From NCBI RefSeq assembly GCF_000798815.1, contig NZ_JTLD01000019.1:1-54849 (forward strand): DNA of 54,849 bases. The letters run 5' to 3'. Below, piece after piece: positions 8,480-17,440 of this stretch. How positions within the stretch are numbered: the stretch's first letter is position 1; the number at the start of each line of letters is the position of its first letter. The notes under the pieces are model-generated. The model had not been told where the DNA came from and did not search any database. It saw only the letters and a program-made list of their open reading frames with translations. This DNA is from Alistipes sp. ZOR0009 (GTDB lineage Bacteria > Bacteroidota > Bacteroidia > Bacteroidales > ZOR0009). The translations under genes were made by a program, and so were the position numbers.

Positions 8480-9544
8480 TTAATGCATTATTTTAAAGAT
8501 TAGCTCTTTTAGAAGATCCTCTTCACTTTGGTTGTTGCTTCCAATACCTTTACTTTTGAGGTCGTACTCGCGAAGATATTCAATAATTTTCACAGACTGA
8601 GGAGGTGAGTATTTTTTTGCAACCTCCTCATAGTCCTTTAGAAAAAAGGAGCTGCTTATCCCTAGTTTTGCTAGCTTTTCCGCTTCAGATGCAATTTTTC
8701 CACCAGGCTTTTTGGCGTTAAAGTTGAGCATTTGGAGCTTTAATACCTTCGAAAAAAAAGTATATAGCTGCCCTATTGTGACAATAAAAGGATGATCTTT
8801 GGGCGATTTTGCAAAGTAATCGGCTATTTTATACGATTTAACAAAATCTCTTTTGCCAATGGCGTTACATAGCTCAAAAACATTATAATCCTTGCTAATA
8901 CCTACATTTCGCTCTATATCATCTACCGTAATTTGCTTTCTATCTGATGGAATAACCGTCTTTAACTTCTCTATTTCATGGCTTATCTTGCTGAGGTCAT
9001 TGCCTAAGAATTCCGATAGTAGGATTGCTGCCTTATCTTGAATTGTAATCCCTTTTGATTTCGCCTCTAAATTAATCCACTCTGGAATTTCGTTGTCGTA
9101 GAAGGTATAGGTTTCAAAGACTTCCGCTTGTTTTACAACTTCCTTATACGCAACTGAACGTTTATCCATTGTTTTGCCCTTTAGGCAAATAACTAATATG
9201 GTAGATTTTAGTGGGGATTTAAAGTAAACCTCAAGCTGGTTTATGTTTGATAAGTCTTGAGCTTCTCTAATTATTATAACTTGATAATCAGACATCATAG
9301 GAAATCGGCGGCAGGCTGTAATTGCTGCGTCTACCTTGGTATCTTTGCCATATAAAATGGTTAAATTAAACGCCTTTTCAGATTCCGAAAGTACGTCATT
9401 AGCAAGTGCATTGGCTATTTTATCAATAAATACAGGTTCATCGCCCATTAAGAGGTAAATGGGTTTAAATTTTCGTGCTTTTACGTCATTTAAAATTCGC
9501 TGATAATCAGCGATAATATCTTTTGCTTTTGGTTTTTTTGCCAT
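8480..9544 (-). CDS. holA: DNA polymerase III subunit delta
   Basis: Clamp-loader delta subunit, which opens the sliding clamp for loading at replication primers. It is 354 residues, usual for the family. The N-terminal region has KPIYLLMGDEPVFIDKIANAL, the degenerate P-loop-like segment of delta, followed by LTILYGKD and ACRRFPMMSDYQVIIIREAQ. The middle has EFLGNDLSKISHEIEKL and the C-terminal collar domain ends with EEDLLKELIFKIM. Its ATG lies 1 bp past the amn stop, indicating translational coupling. Confidence 0.95.
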   Translation of the reverse strand: MAKKPKAKDIIADYQRILNDVKARKFKPIYLLMGDEPVFIDKIANALANDVLSESEKAFNLTILYGKDTKVDAAITACRRFPMMSDYQVIIIREAQDLSNINQLEVYFKSPLKSTILVICLKGKTMDKRSVAYKEVVKQAEVFETYTFYDNEIPEWINLEAKSKGITIQDKAAILLSEFLGNDLSKISHEIEKLKTVIPSDRKQITVDDIERNVGISKDYNVFELCNAIGKRDFVKSYKIADYFAKSPKDHPFIVTIGQLYTFFSKVLKLQMLNFNAKKPGGKIASEAEKLAKLGISSSFFLKDYEEVAKKYSPPQSVKIIEYLREYDLKSKGIGSNNQSEEDLLKELIFKIMH

Positions 9545-9545
9545 T

Positions 9546-10322
9546 TTAGAATCTTAAATGCTTTACAGATTTCCCTCCATTTATAAGTTCTTTAAGGGAA
9601 TCTATTCCAATAGTAACGTGTTGTCGAACAAAATTTTCAGTGACAATCCTGTCGCTTTCCTTCGTTTTTATGCCCGATGAAATCATGGGTTGATCGGATA
9701 CCAGAAGTAGGGCACCACTTGGTATTTCATTGGCAAATCCGACCGTAAAGATAGTTGCTGTTTCCATATCTATAGCCATTGCACGTGTTTTTGCCAAGTA
9801 CTCCTTAAATTCCTCGTCATGTTCCCAGACTCTTCGGTTTGTGGTGTATACGGTTCCTGTCCAATAGTCTTTTTGATGATTTCGAATAGTTGACGATACG
9901 GAGCGTTGAAGGTTAAATGCCGGAAGGGCTGGAATTTCAGGGGGCATGTAGGAGTCTGAGGTTCCATCATTTCGAATAGCTGCGATTGGAAGAATTAGAT
10001 CGCCGAGCTCATTCTTCTTTTTTAGTCCGCCACATTTTCCTAAAAACAGCACTGCGCTAGGATGTATAGCGCTCAGAAGGTCCATTATAAGAGCGGCATT
10101 CGGACTTCCCATTCCGAAGTTAATAATCGTTATACCATCGGCAGTTGCCGTGAGCATGTTAGCCGCAGGATCAACGATTTGTGTGTTCATTATCTCACAA
10201 AAAATGCGAACGTATCGGTTGAAGTTTGTGAGGAGTATGTGGTGCCCAAAATCTTCAATTTTCTGACCTGTATAGCGTTCCAGCCAGTCACGTACAATTT
10301 CTTGTTTTGTTTTCATGTTCAT
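9546..10322 (-). CDS. amn: AMP nucleosidase
   Basis: Hydrolyses AMP to adenine and ribose 5-phosphate, or acts as a related nucleotide phosphorylase; purine salvage and adenylate control in the cytosol. The 258-residue protein is the short Bacteroidota form with the PNP/UDP fold. Visible motifs are NFGMGSPNAALIMDLL, LFLGKCGGLKKK, RNDGTSDSYMPPEIPALP and MAIDMETATIF (the nucleoside-binding MET). Two starts are possible, MNMKTK at 10322 or MKTK at 10316. It heads the amn-holA-rhomboid-aminotransferase operon and is divergent from the HsdR_N gene. Confidence 0.9.
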   Translation of the reverse strand: MNMKTKQEIVRDWLERYTGQKIEDFGHHILLTNFNRYVRIFCEIMNTQIVDPAANMLTATADGITIINFGMGSPNAALIMDLLSAIHPSAVLFLGKCGGLKKKNELGDLILPIAAIRNDGTSDSYMPPEIPALPAFNLQRSVSSTIRNHQKDYWTGTVYTTNRRVWEHDEEFKEYLAKTRAMAIDMETATIFTVGFANEIPSGALLLVSDQPMISSGIKTKESDRIVTENFVRQHVTIGIDSLKELINGGKSVKHLRF

Positions 10323-10478
10323 AATCGTTTCGGTTGAATTTAGTGAAAAATTATGGGTTAAAAGAAATTTTTATCTTTAGATGGCAATTTAAGATGTTTA
10401 TAATCGCCATTTTTTGTTAGCATAAGTTGACATTTAAAAGTAACTGCCTTAACTTGCATAAAAGTTTATTGGTTTGAT

Positions 10479-10928
10479 ATGGAGATGTTGAATTTGCCAA
10501 CCTGCGATTTGAATGTTCGAAGAAATGGAATTAAGAAGGAAATCTTTGATTCCATCCGGAAGCGATTTGTCGTGCTAACCCCCGAAGAGTGGGTTCGTCA
10601 GCATTTTATTCAATTCCTTTTGAACGAACTCCATGTTCCAGCCTCGTTGATAGGTGTGGAAACTTCGTTAAAGTACAATGGACTTTCAAAGCGCTCAGAT
10701 ATTGTTGTTTACGACCGTATAGGTAAGCCTGCTATGGCGATAGAGTGTAAGGCAAGTACCGTTAAAATTGATCAGAAGGTATTCGATCAGCTGGCTCGGT
10801 ATAACATGGTTCTCAATGTTAGTTACCTTGTTGTTACTAACGGTATGGTTCACTACTGTTGCCAAATTAATAAGCTAGACGGTTCGTACTCCTTTCTACA
10901 GGAGATTCCTCCATTCGAAATGCTTTAG
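10479..10928 (+). CDS. HsdR N-terminal (PD-(D/E)xK) domain protein
   Basis: A 149-residue stand-alone protein resembling the N-terminal nuclease domain of type I restriction subunits (HSDR_N_2). The motif residues appear as KRSDIVVYDR (Asp) and MAIECKAS (Glu-x-Lys). The preceding TPEEWVRQHFIQFLLNELHVP is the usual lead-in helix. No helicase domain, HsdM or HsdS is present, so this is not a restriction system. In Bacteroidota such genes commonly sit divergent from holA (family knowledge). Function unknown, possibly DNA processing. Its 3' end overlaps the convergent GNAT gene by 4 bp. Confidence 0.85.
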   Translation: MEMLNLPTCDLNVRRNGIKKEIFDSIRKRFVVLTPEEWVRQHFIQFLLNELHVPASLIGVETSLKYNGLSKRSDIVVYDRIGKPAMAIECKASTVKIDQKVFDQLARYNMVLNVSYLVVTNGMVHYCCQINKLDGSYSFLQEIPPFEML

Positions 10929-11485
10929 CATTTCGAAATCAGCGCAAGAGGGTTTATCTTTTGAAGAGTATACTCTCCAAGCCACCCGTTTTTTGTTCTA
11001 ATCCAGTCTTTTTTAAGACCAATAATTTCGAATTCATGCCTGGAGAATAATCTTAGGCTAGGTTCGTTGTTGTCTGCAATGTTACAAAAAAGTTGGTGCA
11101 CATGCAGGTATTCGAATGCATACTTTGTGAGAAGTTGTAATGCTTCTGATGCATAACCTTTTCCTCTATCTTCGGTGTTGTGAATAAGAATTCCGACTCC
11201 TGCGCGCTGATGAAAGGGGTCATAATCGAAAAGGTCGATTATGCCAACAGGGTAGTTCATGAGAGACGATTGATCCTTGGCTTCAATTATTAAACGAAGC
11301 TGCTTGGTTTGGTATATGTCTAGCTGGTAATTTTGAATGTACCGCATTAAGGAGTGCTTTGAAAAAGGTGATAGCGTATTGCTCACTCTCCAAACTTCCA
11401 TGTTATTTTCCCAAGCATAAAGAAGGTCGACATCCTCCAGTTCTGGAGCTCTTAGTTTTACTTGCTCGTTTTCTAGTTTTATCAT
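10925..11485 (-). CDS. GNAT family N-acetyltransferase
   Basis: A 186-residue cytosolic acyltransferase. It has the RimJ/RimL/SpeG-type layout: LRAPELEDVDLLYAWENN at the start, then VGIDLFDYDPFHQRAGVGILI, and the acetyl-CoA loop DRGKGYASEALQLL, followed by NEPSLRLFSRHEFEIIG. The substrate cannot be told from sequence; spermidine, a ribosomal protein N-terminus or an antibiotic are family options. Overlaps the convergent HsdR_N gene by 4 bp. Single gene, with nothing in the same operon. Confidence 0.88.
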   Translation of the reverse strand: MIKLENEQVKLRAPELEDVDLLYAWENNMEVWRVSNTLSPFSKHSLMRYIQNYQLDIYQTKQLRLIIEAKDQSSLMNYPVGIIDLFDYDPFHQRAGVGILIHNTEDRGKGYASEALQLLTKYAFEYLHVHQLFCNIADNNEPSLRLFSRHEFEIIGLKKDWIRTKNGWLGEYTLQKINPLALISKC

Positions 11486-11541
11486 GACTGCTGTTTATCA
11501 ACCAAATTTATTTATTTATTTGATAAAAGGGAATAGCCCTA

Positions 11542-11577
11542 TAAAAAAGGGCTAAAGATATACCTTTAACCCTTTTT
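11542..11577 (-). terminator. Intrinsic terminator of the E2 gene
   Basis: On the minus strand, an 11-bp stem AAGGGTTAAAG / CTTTAGCCCTT with loop GTATAT, followed by TTTTTT. It lies 17 bp past the stop of the E2 gene. Confidence 0.85.
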
Positions 11578-11593
11578 ATTCTTTTGATTGCGA

Positions 11594-12880
11594 TTACAAG
11601 TCGGATGGTGCGAATGTTTGAAGGTTGGTTGCTATTTGTTTTAAGAATGCGCCCCCTAAAGCCCCATCAATTATACGATGGTCGTATGAAAGTGACAATA
11701 TTGTAATGTGACGTATTCCAATTGTATCGCCTAATGGGCTTTCGATCACTACAGGACGTTTTTTTATAGATCCTACGGCGAGTATTGCCACTTGTGGTTG
11801 GTTTATGATTGGCGTGCCGGCAAGGTTGTCGAAGGCTCCTAGGTTCGTTATTGTAAATGTGCCTCCTTGAACTTCGTTAGGTTGTAGCTTAAAAGAACGG
11901 GCGCGTCGGGCCAAGTCGTTAACGGCGAAGGCTAAGCCTGCAAGATTAAGTCGGTCAGCATTCTTTATTACAGGGACAATAAGATTGTCGTTCGGTAAAG
12001 CTGTCGCCATTCCTAGATTGAGGTCTTTTTTGATGTGTATTTGATCGTTTATGACGGAGCTATTAAGAATAGGATAATTTTTTATTGCATCGACCACCGC
12101 GCTAAAAAAGAAGGGTGTGTATGTGAGCTTTTCACCATTTTGTTTTTCAAATTTTCCTTTATTTCGCTCTCTCCAATGTACTATATTGGTCATATCTACC
12201 TCTATAAATGAGGTTACATGAGCTGAGGTTTGTTTGGATAGAGTCATATGGTTGGCCGTAAGTCTTCTTAAGCGATCCATCTCTATAATTTCAACGCCGT
12301 TCTCAGCCTTCGGATTGAGGGTCGTTGATGGAGTTGCAGATTCCGCTAGTTGGACTTCAACTTTATTGCTACTGTTTAGGTATGATAGAATATCTGTTTT
12401 GGTGAGTTTCCCTTCTATTCCAGAACCTTTAATAGATTCCAGTTGATGCTGTGTAAGGCCTTCCTCTTGTGCTATTTTGCGGACAAGGGGAGGTACAAAC
12501 GCGCCGTTTTTTAGATGCGTAGCAATGTGGTTGGTGGTAACCTCGTTTACTGGTTGGGATGTTGTTGATTGCTCGACGCTGGAGGAGGTAGGTTGTTCTT
12601 TAGGTTGTTCTTTTGGGGTATCTGTTTCTTGTTCCTCTCCTTCTATCTCAACAACAGCTAATACTTGTCCCACTTTGGGTATATCTCCTTCGTTGAGTAG
12701 CCTTTTGGCTACTTTACCTTCTACAGGTGATGGTATTTCCGAATCGACCTTGTCTGTGGCTACCTCAACGATGGGTGTATCTATATCTACTGTATCGCCT
12801 TCTTTAACTAACCATTTCGTTATGGTTGCATCTGTAATACCTTCGCCCATTGCAGGCAGCTTTATTTCGATGAACTTCAT
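11594..12880 (-). CDS. 2-oxo acid dehydrogenase E2 (lipoyl dihydrolipoamide acyltransferase)
   Basis: Core acyltransferase of a 2-oxo acid dehydrogenase complex, 428 residues. Domains in order: a lipoyl domain (about 1-78) with the lipoylated lysine in VATDKVDSEIPSP; a Pro/Thr/Gln-rich linker; an E3-binding domain with PLVRKIAQEEG and GSGIEGKLTKTDIL; and the catalytic domain ending SYDHRIIDGALGGAF (HxxxDG). The start at 12880 (MKFIEIKLPAMGEG) is chosen because the lipoyl domain begins there. The longer reading from 13081 would run through the terminator of the upstream gene. No E1 or E3 gene is adjacent. Branched-chain or pyruvate specificity is not decided. Confidence 0.93.
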   Translation of the reverse strand: MKFIEIKLPAMGEGITDATITKWLVKEGDTVDIDTPIVEVATDKVDSEIPSPVEGKVAKRLLNEGDIPKVGQVLAVVEIEGEEQETDTPKEQPKEQPTSSSVEQSTTSQPVNEVTTNHIATHLKNGAFVPPLVRKIAQEEGLTQHQLESIKGSGIEGKLTKTDILSYLNSSNKVEVQLAESATPSTTLNPKAENGVEIIEMDRLRRLTANHMTLSKQTSAHVTSFIEVDMTNIVHWRERNKGKFEKQNGEKLTYTPFFFSAVVDAIKNYPILNSSVINDQIHIKKDLNLGMATALPNDNLIVPVIKNADRLNLAGLAFAVNDLARRARSFKLQPNEVQGGTFTITNLGAFDNLAGTPIINQPQVAILAVGSIKKRPVVIESPLGDTIGIRHITILSLSYDHRIIDGALGGAFLKQIATNLQTFAPSDL

Positions 12881-12968
12881 GCCAAAAATATTTTTATTCT
12901 GATGCATAAACAGCAAGAAACTCTTTTTGTTTGAAGCTAAATGATTGCTTTGGCCTATAATCTGACAT

Positions 12969-13001
12969 AAAAAAAGAAAGCCTACCTTAGTAGACTTTCT
13001 C
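12969..13001 (-). terminator. Intrinsic terminator of the class I/II aminotransferase
   Basis: On the minus strand, an 11-bp stem AGAAAGTCTAC / GTAGGCTTTCT with a TAAG loop, followed by seven T. It separates the aminotransferase from the E2 gene and argues against the long E2 start. Confidence 0.9.
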
Positions 13002-13061
13002 CGATTTGTGTAGCAGTTTGTTGTATATAGATAAAATGTAACAAGCCAAGTTAGGTGTTGA

Positions 13062-14282
13062 CTATTTAGTTTTTGCTGCAATCTCTTTTTTTATTGCAGT
13101 AGCCAAACGTTTGATCCCTTCCTCGTTTTTTTCGAGACTCATGAACGAGAAGTTTAGTCTCATTGTATTTCTTCCTTCACCGTTATAGTAGAAGGTTGAT
13201 CCTGGAACATAGGCCACTTTTTCCTCTATTGCAGTTTGGAAAAGTTCTGTTGTATCAATGAACTCAGGTAATGTAAGGAATATGAATAGACCACCTTCTG
13301 GGTTAATCCAGCTTACTTCGCTTGGCATATATTCTTTTAGGCACTTGATAAAATGCTGTTGCTTTGCTTTGTAGGCGTTGATGATAACACTTAGGTTTTT
13401 ATCAAAAAGACCTTTCTCTATAAAACGAGCAGAAATTCGTTGTACAAAAGCAGGGGTACAAAGGTCTGTGGCTTGTTTCGCGACAACTATTTTATCCAAG
13501 ATCTCTTCACTCGCAATTGCCCATCCAATTCTAAAACCGGGAACAAATACCTTTGAGAAGGTTCCTAAATGAATAATTCGTTGCGATTTATCTAGCTCTA
13601 GCATCGTTTTTTGGGCAGCACCCTCGAATCTTACATCGCGGTAAGGACAATCTTCAAGTATTATAAGATTGTACTTCTCAGCAACAGCGATGATTTCCAA
13701 CCTGCGCCATTCTGGCATGGTTATTCCAGTTGGGTTTTGAAAATCGGGTATGGTGTAGATGAATTTTGGATGTATTCCTTTGTTTGCGAGCTCAACAACC
13801 TTTTCTTCTAGTAAATCGCTTCGCATACCGTATTGGTCTAACTCAATACCTTCAAGATTTGCTCCATAGGAAAGGAATGCGCTTAGAGCACCAAGGTAGG
13901 ATGGTAGACCGCAAATAATGGTATCACCTGGATTTATGAAGACCTTAGCAGTAAGATCGAGCCCTTGCTGTGACGCAGTTGTAATTATAAGATTCTTTTC
14001 CTCTATATTGATACCTTGCTTTTGGTAGCGCTCAACCAATAATTTACGAAGTAGCGCATCTCCTTCTGTAGTTCCGTATTGTAGCGCTAATGCACCTTCC
14101 GTTTTTAAAACTTCACTAGAAACTTCGGCGAGTTCTTCAGTTGGGAATAGCGTAGGATCGGGAAGACCTCCTGCAAAGGAGATGATCTCAGGACGTTGCG
14201 TTAGCTTTAGAATTTCTCTGATTGCAGAACGCTTCATTCCTTTTATATTGTTCGAAAGTAGATTTTCTAGTTCATTTACCAT
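13062..14282 (-). CDS. PLP-dependent class I/II aminotransferase (2-aminoadipate/AspC-like)
   Basis: A 406-residue fold-type I aminotransferase of the MocR-core/LysN group. It starts with ISFAGGLPDPTLFP near residue 35, the group's substrate-binding entry. It also has TTASQQGLDLTAKVF, the PLP contact IYTIPDFQNPTGITM, LEDCPYRDVRF, and the Schiff-base lysine in LGTFSKVFVPGFRIGW. The end has RLNFSF, the carboxylate-binding Arg. There is no N-terminal DNA-binding domain, so it is an enzyme rather than a regulator. Specificity is uncertain: aromatic, branched-chain or 2-aminoadipate are family options. Single gene with its own terminator. Confidence 0.9.
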   Translation of the reverse strand: MVNELENLLSNNIKGMKRSAIREILKLTQRPEIISFAGGLPDPTLFPTEELAEVSSEVLKTEGALALQYGTTEGDALLRKLLVERYQKQGINIEEKNLIITTASQQGLDLTAKVFINPGDTIICGLPSYLGALSAFLSYGANLEGIELDQYGMRSDLLEEKVVELANKGIHPKFIYTIPDFQNPTGITMPEWRRLEIIAVAEKYNLIILEDCPYRDVRFEGAAQKTMLELDKSQRIIHLGTFSKVFVPGFRIGWAIASEEILDKIVVAKQATDLCTPAFVQRISARFIEKGLFDKNLSVIINAYKAKQQHFIKCLKEYMPSEVSWINPEGGLFIFLTLPEFIDTTELFQTAIEEKVAYVPGSTFYYNGEGRNTMRLNFSFMSLEKNEEGIKRLATAIKKEIAAKTK

Positions 14283-14606
14283 AATTCTTCCTTTTTGTGG
14301 TTTTCGCTTTTAAACTGTATTTTAATATTTGCCTACCTAGGTGCGATGCAATATTCAATAAGTTTATGCGTGGCAATATTACGAAATGAAATCTAAAAAC
14401 AAATAAAACGTGTAAATTATTTGTAAAAATCTTGTATTAGTGTTTAAATAATAGTTTTTACTCTTTGTTGCTTTATAATCTGAAACAGCAGGACAGGAGA
14501 TGGTTAAGGTTAATTTTATGAGAAAATGAAGTTAGTTTAAAGTTTGTAGATATTTAGAAATAAAAAAGGTGGACAATCGTCCACCTTTTTCTATAGTATT
14601 TTACTC
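14283..14606. other. Intergenic region
   Basis: About 320 bp between two minus-strand genes. It holds the terminator at 14562-14591 and presumably the aminotransferase promoter. It is AT-rich and I see no gene, repeat or clear TTG/TAnnTTTG pair. Confidence 0.5.
14562..14591 (-). terminator. Intrinsic terminator of the TPR gene
   Basis: Perfect stem AAAAAGGTGGAC / GTCCACCTTTTT around ATC, with flanking A and T runs. It lies 15 bp past the TPR gene stop. Confidence 0.9.
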
Positions 14607-15329
14607 CTATTTTTGGCACTCTGTAGCGTACTGTAGACAACCGCTTTTATTTCCATACTTACAGGCTCGTTGGGCATCGGCGCAGCCGTTTGTCTTATCG
14701 TTAGTCTTGAAGTAGGCCATACTTCTGTTGTAGTAGGCTTGTCCATTATTGGGGGCAAAGTTAATTGCTAGCGAAAAACTGTCTATAGAATCTGAAAATC
14801 GGCTTAATCCATACTGTGCAAGCCCTAAATTCATGAAAGCATCAGCATTTTTTTCATTAAAAGAAATCGATTTTTGAGCTTCAACAGCGGCTAGTTCGTA
14901 CTTGTACGCTTGATTTTGCATAAAAGCAATGTTGGCATGAATGGTTGATTTTAGCGAGTCTGAAGCGGAGGGTAGTGCTTTTTCAAACTCTTTTACGGCT
15001 TCTTCATACTGTTCTCTAAGACCTAGAACTTTTGCTCTTAGGATTAGTATGTCTGCATCATTGGGGTTTACGGCTATTGATTTATCAACAGCGGCTTGGG
15101 CGCTTTTAAGCTGATTAAGGTATGCGTAGCTTGCAACAACGCCTGAAAGAGCGTCTTTTTGAACGGGGTTGGATTTTAGTATATCCTCAAAAACTTTGGC
15201 AGCTTCGCTATATTGCTGTGTTTTAAGAAAATTTTTACCCTTATTGATTTTCGATTGAATGTTCTCTTGTGCCGCAACTGTATAACTTGATAACAAGCAT
15301 ATTATCAGCAACGATAGAATGTTTTTCAT
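14607..15329 (-). CDS. Secreted tetratricopeptide-repeat protein
   Basis: Exported protein of about 240 residues. The start at 15329 (MKNILSLLIICLLSSYTVAAQ) gives a clean signal peptide; the longer ATG at 15362 adds 11 polar residues. The mature part is a run of TPR helices: KNFLKTQQYSEAAKVFEDIL, then several units of about 34 residues such as ADAFMNLGLAQYGLSRF and GQAYYNRSMAYFKTND. The tail is cysteine-rich (GCADAQRAC, SGCLQYATEC), likely forming disulfides in the periplasm. TPR proteins are binding scaffolds; the partner is unknown. Confidence 0.85.
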   Translation of the reverse strand: MKNILSLLIICLLSSYTVAAQENIQSKINKGKNFLKTQQYSEAAKVFEDILKSNPVQKDALSGVVASYAYLNQLKSAQAAVDKSIAVNPNDADILILRAKVLGLREQYEEAVKEFEKALPSASDSLKSTIHANIAFMQNQAYKYELAAVEAQKSISFNEKNADAFMNLGLAQYGLSRFSDSIDSFSLAINFAPNNGQAYYNRSMAYFKTNDKTNGCADAQRACKYGNKSGCLQYATECQK

Positions 15330-15438
15330 ATTCCCTTTTTTTGTGGTGGTAAGAATTACCAACCGTTATCAGCCAACTCAGTACCTTCTTCTCGTAAACG
15401 AAATTTCGTTTCGACTAATATATGTAAATTAACGAAAC

Positions 15439-16071
15439 CTAAAGAGTGTCTCCAAAAGTTTTTTCGAATGGCATCCGGTTTTTGATAGATCGGCCGAGCG
15501 TTATTTCATCGGTATACTCTAATTCATCGCCAAATCCAACGCCTCGAGCAATTGTTGATATTTGGATGTTGAACCCTTTTATTTTTCTGAAAATGTAGAA
15601 GTTTGTTGTTTCACCCTCCATGTTGGTGCTCAATGCTAGAATTACCTCTTTAACTTCTTCATTGGAAATACGTTCTATCAGGTTGTTTATGGTTAAATCA
15701 CCAGGTCCAATGCCGTCCATTGGGGATATTAACCCACCTAATACGTGATAAAGCCCATTGAATTGGTGGGTACTTTCAATCGACATTACATCTCGGATAT
15801 TTTCCACAACGCAGACTACAGCTCGGTCTCTTGAAGTATTAGAGCAAATCTCACATGTCTCGCTGTCTGAGATGTTGTGGCACACTTTACACCGTTTTAT
15901 TTCGTTTTTTAGGGTGATAAAGGAATGCCCAAAACGTTCAACATCTTCAGTTGCCCATTTGAGCATGTGCAGTACAAGCCTAAGAGCCGTTTTTTTCCCT
16001 ACTCCAGGGAGTTTTGCAAACTCGCTTACAGCATTCTCTAAAAGCTTAGAGGGGTATTCGTTGATGTTCAT
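15439..16071 (-). CDS. recR: Recombination protein RecR
   Basis: DNA-repair factor of 210 residues that works with RecO/RecF to load RecA on gapped DNA. In order: a helix-hairpin-helix [17 protein letters not shown] (about 20-36), a four-cysteine zinc finger [16 protein letters not shown] (about 60-75), and a Toprim domain with [25 protein letters not shown] and [11 protein letters not shown]. The C-terminal [18 protein letters not shown] is the family ending. All features are intact. A TAACTTTG box at 16096-16089 on the minus strand lies 18 bp upstream of the ATG, without a clear -33 element. Confidence 0.97.
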   Translation of the reverse strand: MNINEYPSKLLENAVSEFAKLPGVGKKTALRLVLHMLKWATEDVERFGHSFITLKNEIKRCKVCHNISDSETCEICSNTSRDRAVVCVVENIRDVMSIESTHQFNGLYHVLGGLISPMDGIGPGDLTINNLIERISNEEVKEVILALSTNMEGETTNFYIFRKIKGFNIQISTIARGVGFGDELEYTDEITLGRSIKNRMPFEKTFGDTL

Positions 16072-16153
16072 TTGTTATGAGTGAGACGCAAAGTTAACGA
16101 TTTTATTGGTTGATATAGTTGCTAAGGGATGCTGTTCTTTTGAGGATAGATAT

Positions 16154-16190
16154 GAAAAAGGCCCTAGCAATATCGCTAGGACCTTTTTTT
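16154..16190 (-). terminator. Intrinsic terminator of the Sel1 gene
   Basis: On the minus strand, AGGTCCTAGC / GCTAGGGCCT stem preceded by A and followed by TTTTT. It begins 2 bp past the Sel1-repeat gene stop. Confidence 0.9.
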
Positions 16191-16191
16191 G

Positions 16192-17259
16192 CTATTTGAT
16201 GGCTTTTAAACGCTCTATTGCTGGCTGGTAATTTTTATTTGCGGCTTTTTCCAACCATTTTTTTGCTATTTCGATATTGATAGGAATTTCTTTGTTATCG
16301 GAGAAAATCAACCCTAAGCTATACTGCGCTTCTGTTTGTCCATGCTCGGCTGCTTTTGTGTACCACTCTATTGCTTTGGGAGTATCCTTTTTGAAAAGGT
16401 ATCCTTTTTGAAGCGAAAGTCCAATATAGTATTCCGCATCGGGATATCCATTTACTCCCGATTTTAGCAGCCATGTAGAAGCTTCTCGGTCGTCGTTAAT
16501 TTTTATATAGTGCATGGCTAGCTCAAATTGTGCTTTAGGATAGTCTTGGCTTGCTGCTTTTTGTATTTGTTCAAAGGCTTTTGCTGAACTCTTTTCCACT
16601 CCATTACCGGTTTCGTACATTTTGCTAAGCAGCAAAAAGGCTTCTGGATTGTTTTTAGTAGCGGCATCAGAGAGCAGCTCGTATGCTTTGTGGTAATCCT
16701 GTTCAATACCCCAACCCTGATAGTACAAACGACCAAGAGCCACTTGTGCGTCAATACTACCCGCTGCTTTGGCAAACTGGTAGTATTCTGCTGCTTTCGA
16801 GTAGTTTTTATCTATACCTTGACCATTTTCGAGCATTGAACCGTAAAAATATTGAGCGTCAGGATTACCTAATTTGGCTGCTTGCTCTATCCATTGGGCC
16901 GATTTTGCAAAACTCTGTCCAACGTAAACGCCATCGTAATACATCAATCCGATCTGAAATTGAGCTTGAGTATTAAGCTGATCGGCTGATTTTAAGTACC
17001 AATCGAATGCTTTTTGAACATTCTTCTCAACTCCAAATCCGTTAAAGTACATTGTGCCAATATATAAATCGGCTGTAGCATTGCCTAAATCCGAAGCCTG
17101 CTTAAAAAAATCAAATGCTTTGGTGTATTCCTTCTTTACATATTGACGCAGCCCTGCATGGAATTCTCGTTCTCCGCGGTCCTTCGTGTTTTGTGCAAAT
17201 AGAAATGGAGTTAAGAGTATGAATGAGATTGTCAAGATGACGGTTAGTTGTTTATGCAT
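16192..17259 (-). CDS. Secreted Sel1-like repeat protein
   Basis: A 355-residue exported protein. A signal peptide (MHKQLTVILTISFILLTPFLFAQ) is followed by about eight tandem 36-residue Sel1/TPR-like repeats of the form ADLYIGTMYFNGFGVEKNVQKAF, for example AQYFYGSMLENGQGIDKN and AQVALGRLYYQGWGIEQD. Such repeats form a solenoid that binds other proteins (family knowledge). No catalytic or anchoring domain is seen. Divergent from the sodium:solute symporter gene. Partner and role unknown. Confidence 0.9.
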   Translation of the reverse strand: MHKQLTVILTISFILLTPFLFAQNTKDRGEREFHAGLRQYVKKEYTKAFDFFKQASDLGNATADLYIGTMYFNGFGVEKNVQKAFDWYLKSADQLNTQAQFQIGLMYYDGVYVGQSFAKSAQWIEQAAKLGNPDAQYFYGSMLENGQGIDKNYSKAAEYYQFAKAAGSIDAQVALGRLYYQGWGIEQDYHKAYELLSDAATKNNPEAFLLLSKMYETGNGVEKSSAKAFEQIQKAASQDYPKAQFELAMHYIKINDDREASTWLLKSGVNGYPDAEYYIGLSLQKGYLFKKDTPKAIEWYTKAAEHGQTEAQYSLGLIFSDNKEIPINIEIAKKWLEKAANKNYQPAIERLKAIK

Positions 17260-17440
17260 TGCATTTATTTAATGTTGTAATACCGTTAACGCCAAAAGTA
17301 GCCATTTCATTGCTCGAAAAGTGTTGTTATTCCGAATTTTTAAGTTCTTTAAAAATAGCATTCTACTTCTTCACTGTTCTTTCTTCCAATTTGGCTGTTG
17401 ATGTATCTTTTGCTAAGCTTGTAGCCGAAAAATTTAGCAC

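Noticed and set aside
10479-10928. Restriction-modification system
   Set aside because: Only an HsdR N-terminal-like domain is present, without helicase, HsdM or HsdS; such stand-alone genes are common next to holA in Bacteroidota.
12881-13081. N-terminal extension of the E2 acyltransferase
   Set aside because: The extension lacks lipoyl-domain sequence and reads through the terminator of the upstream aminotransferase gene.
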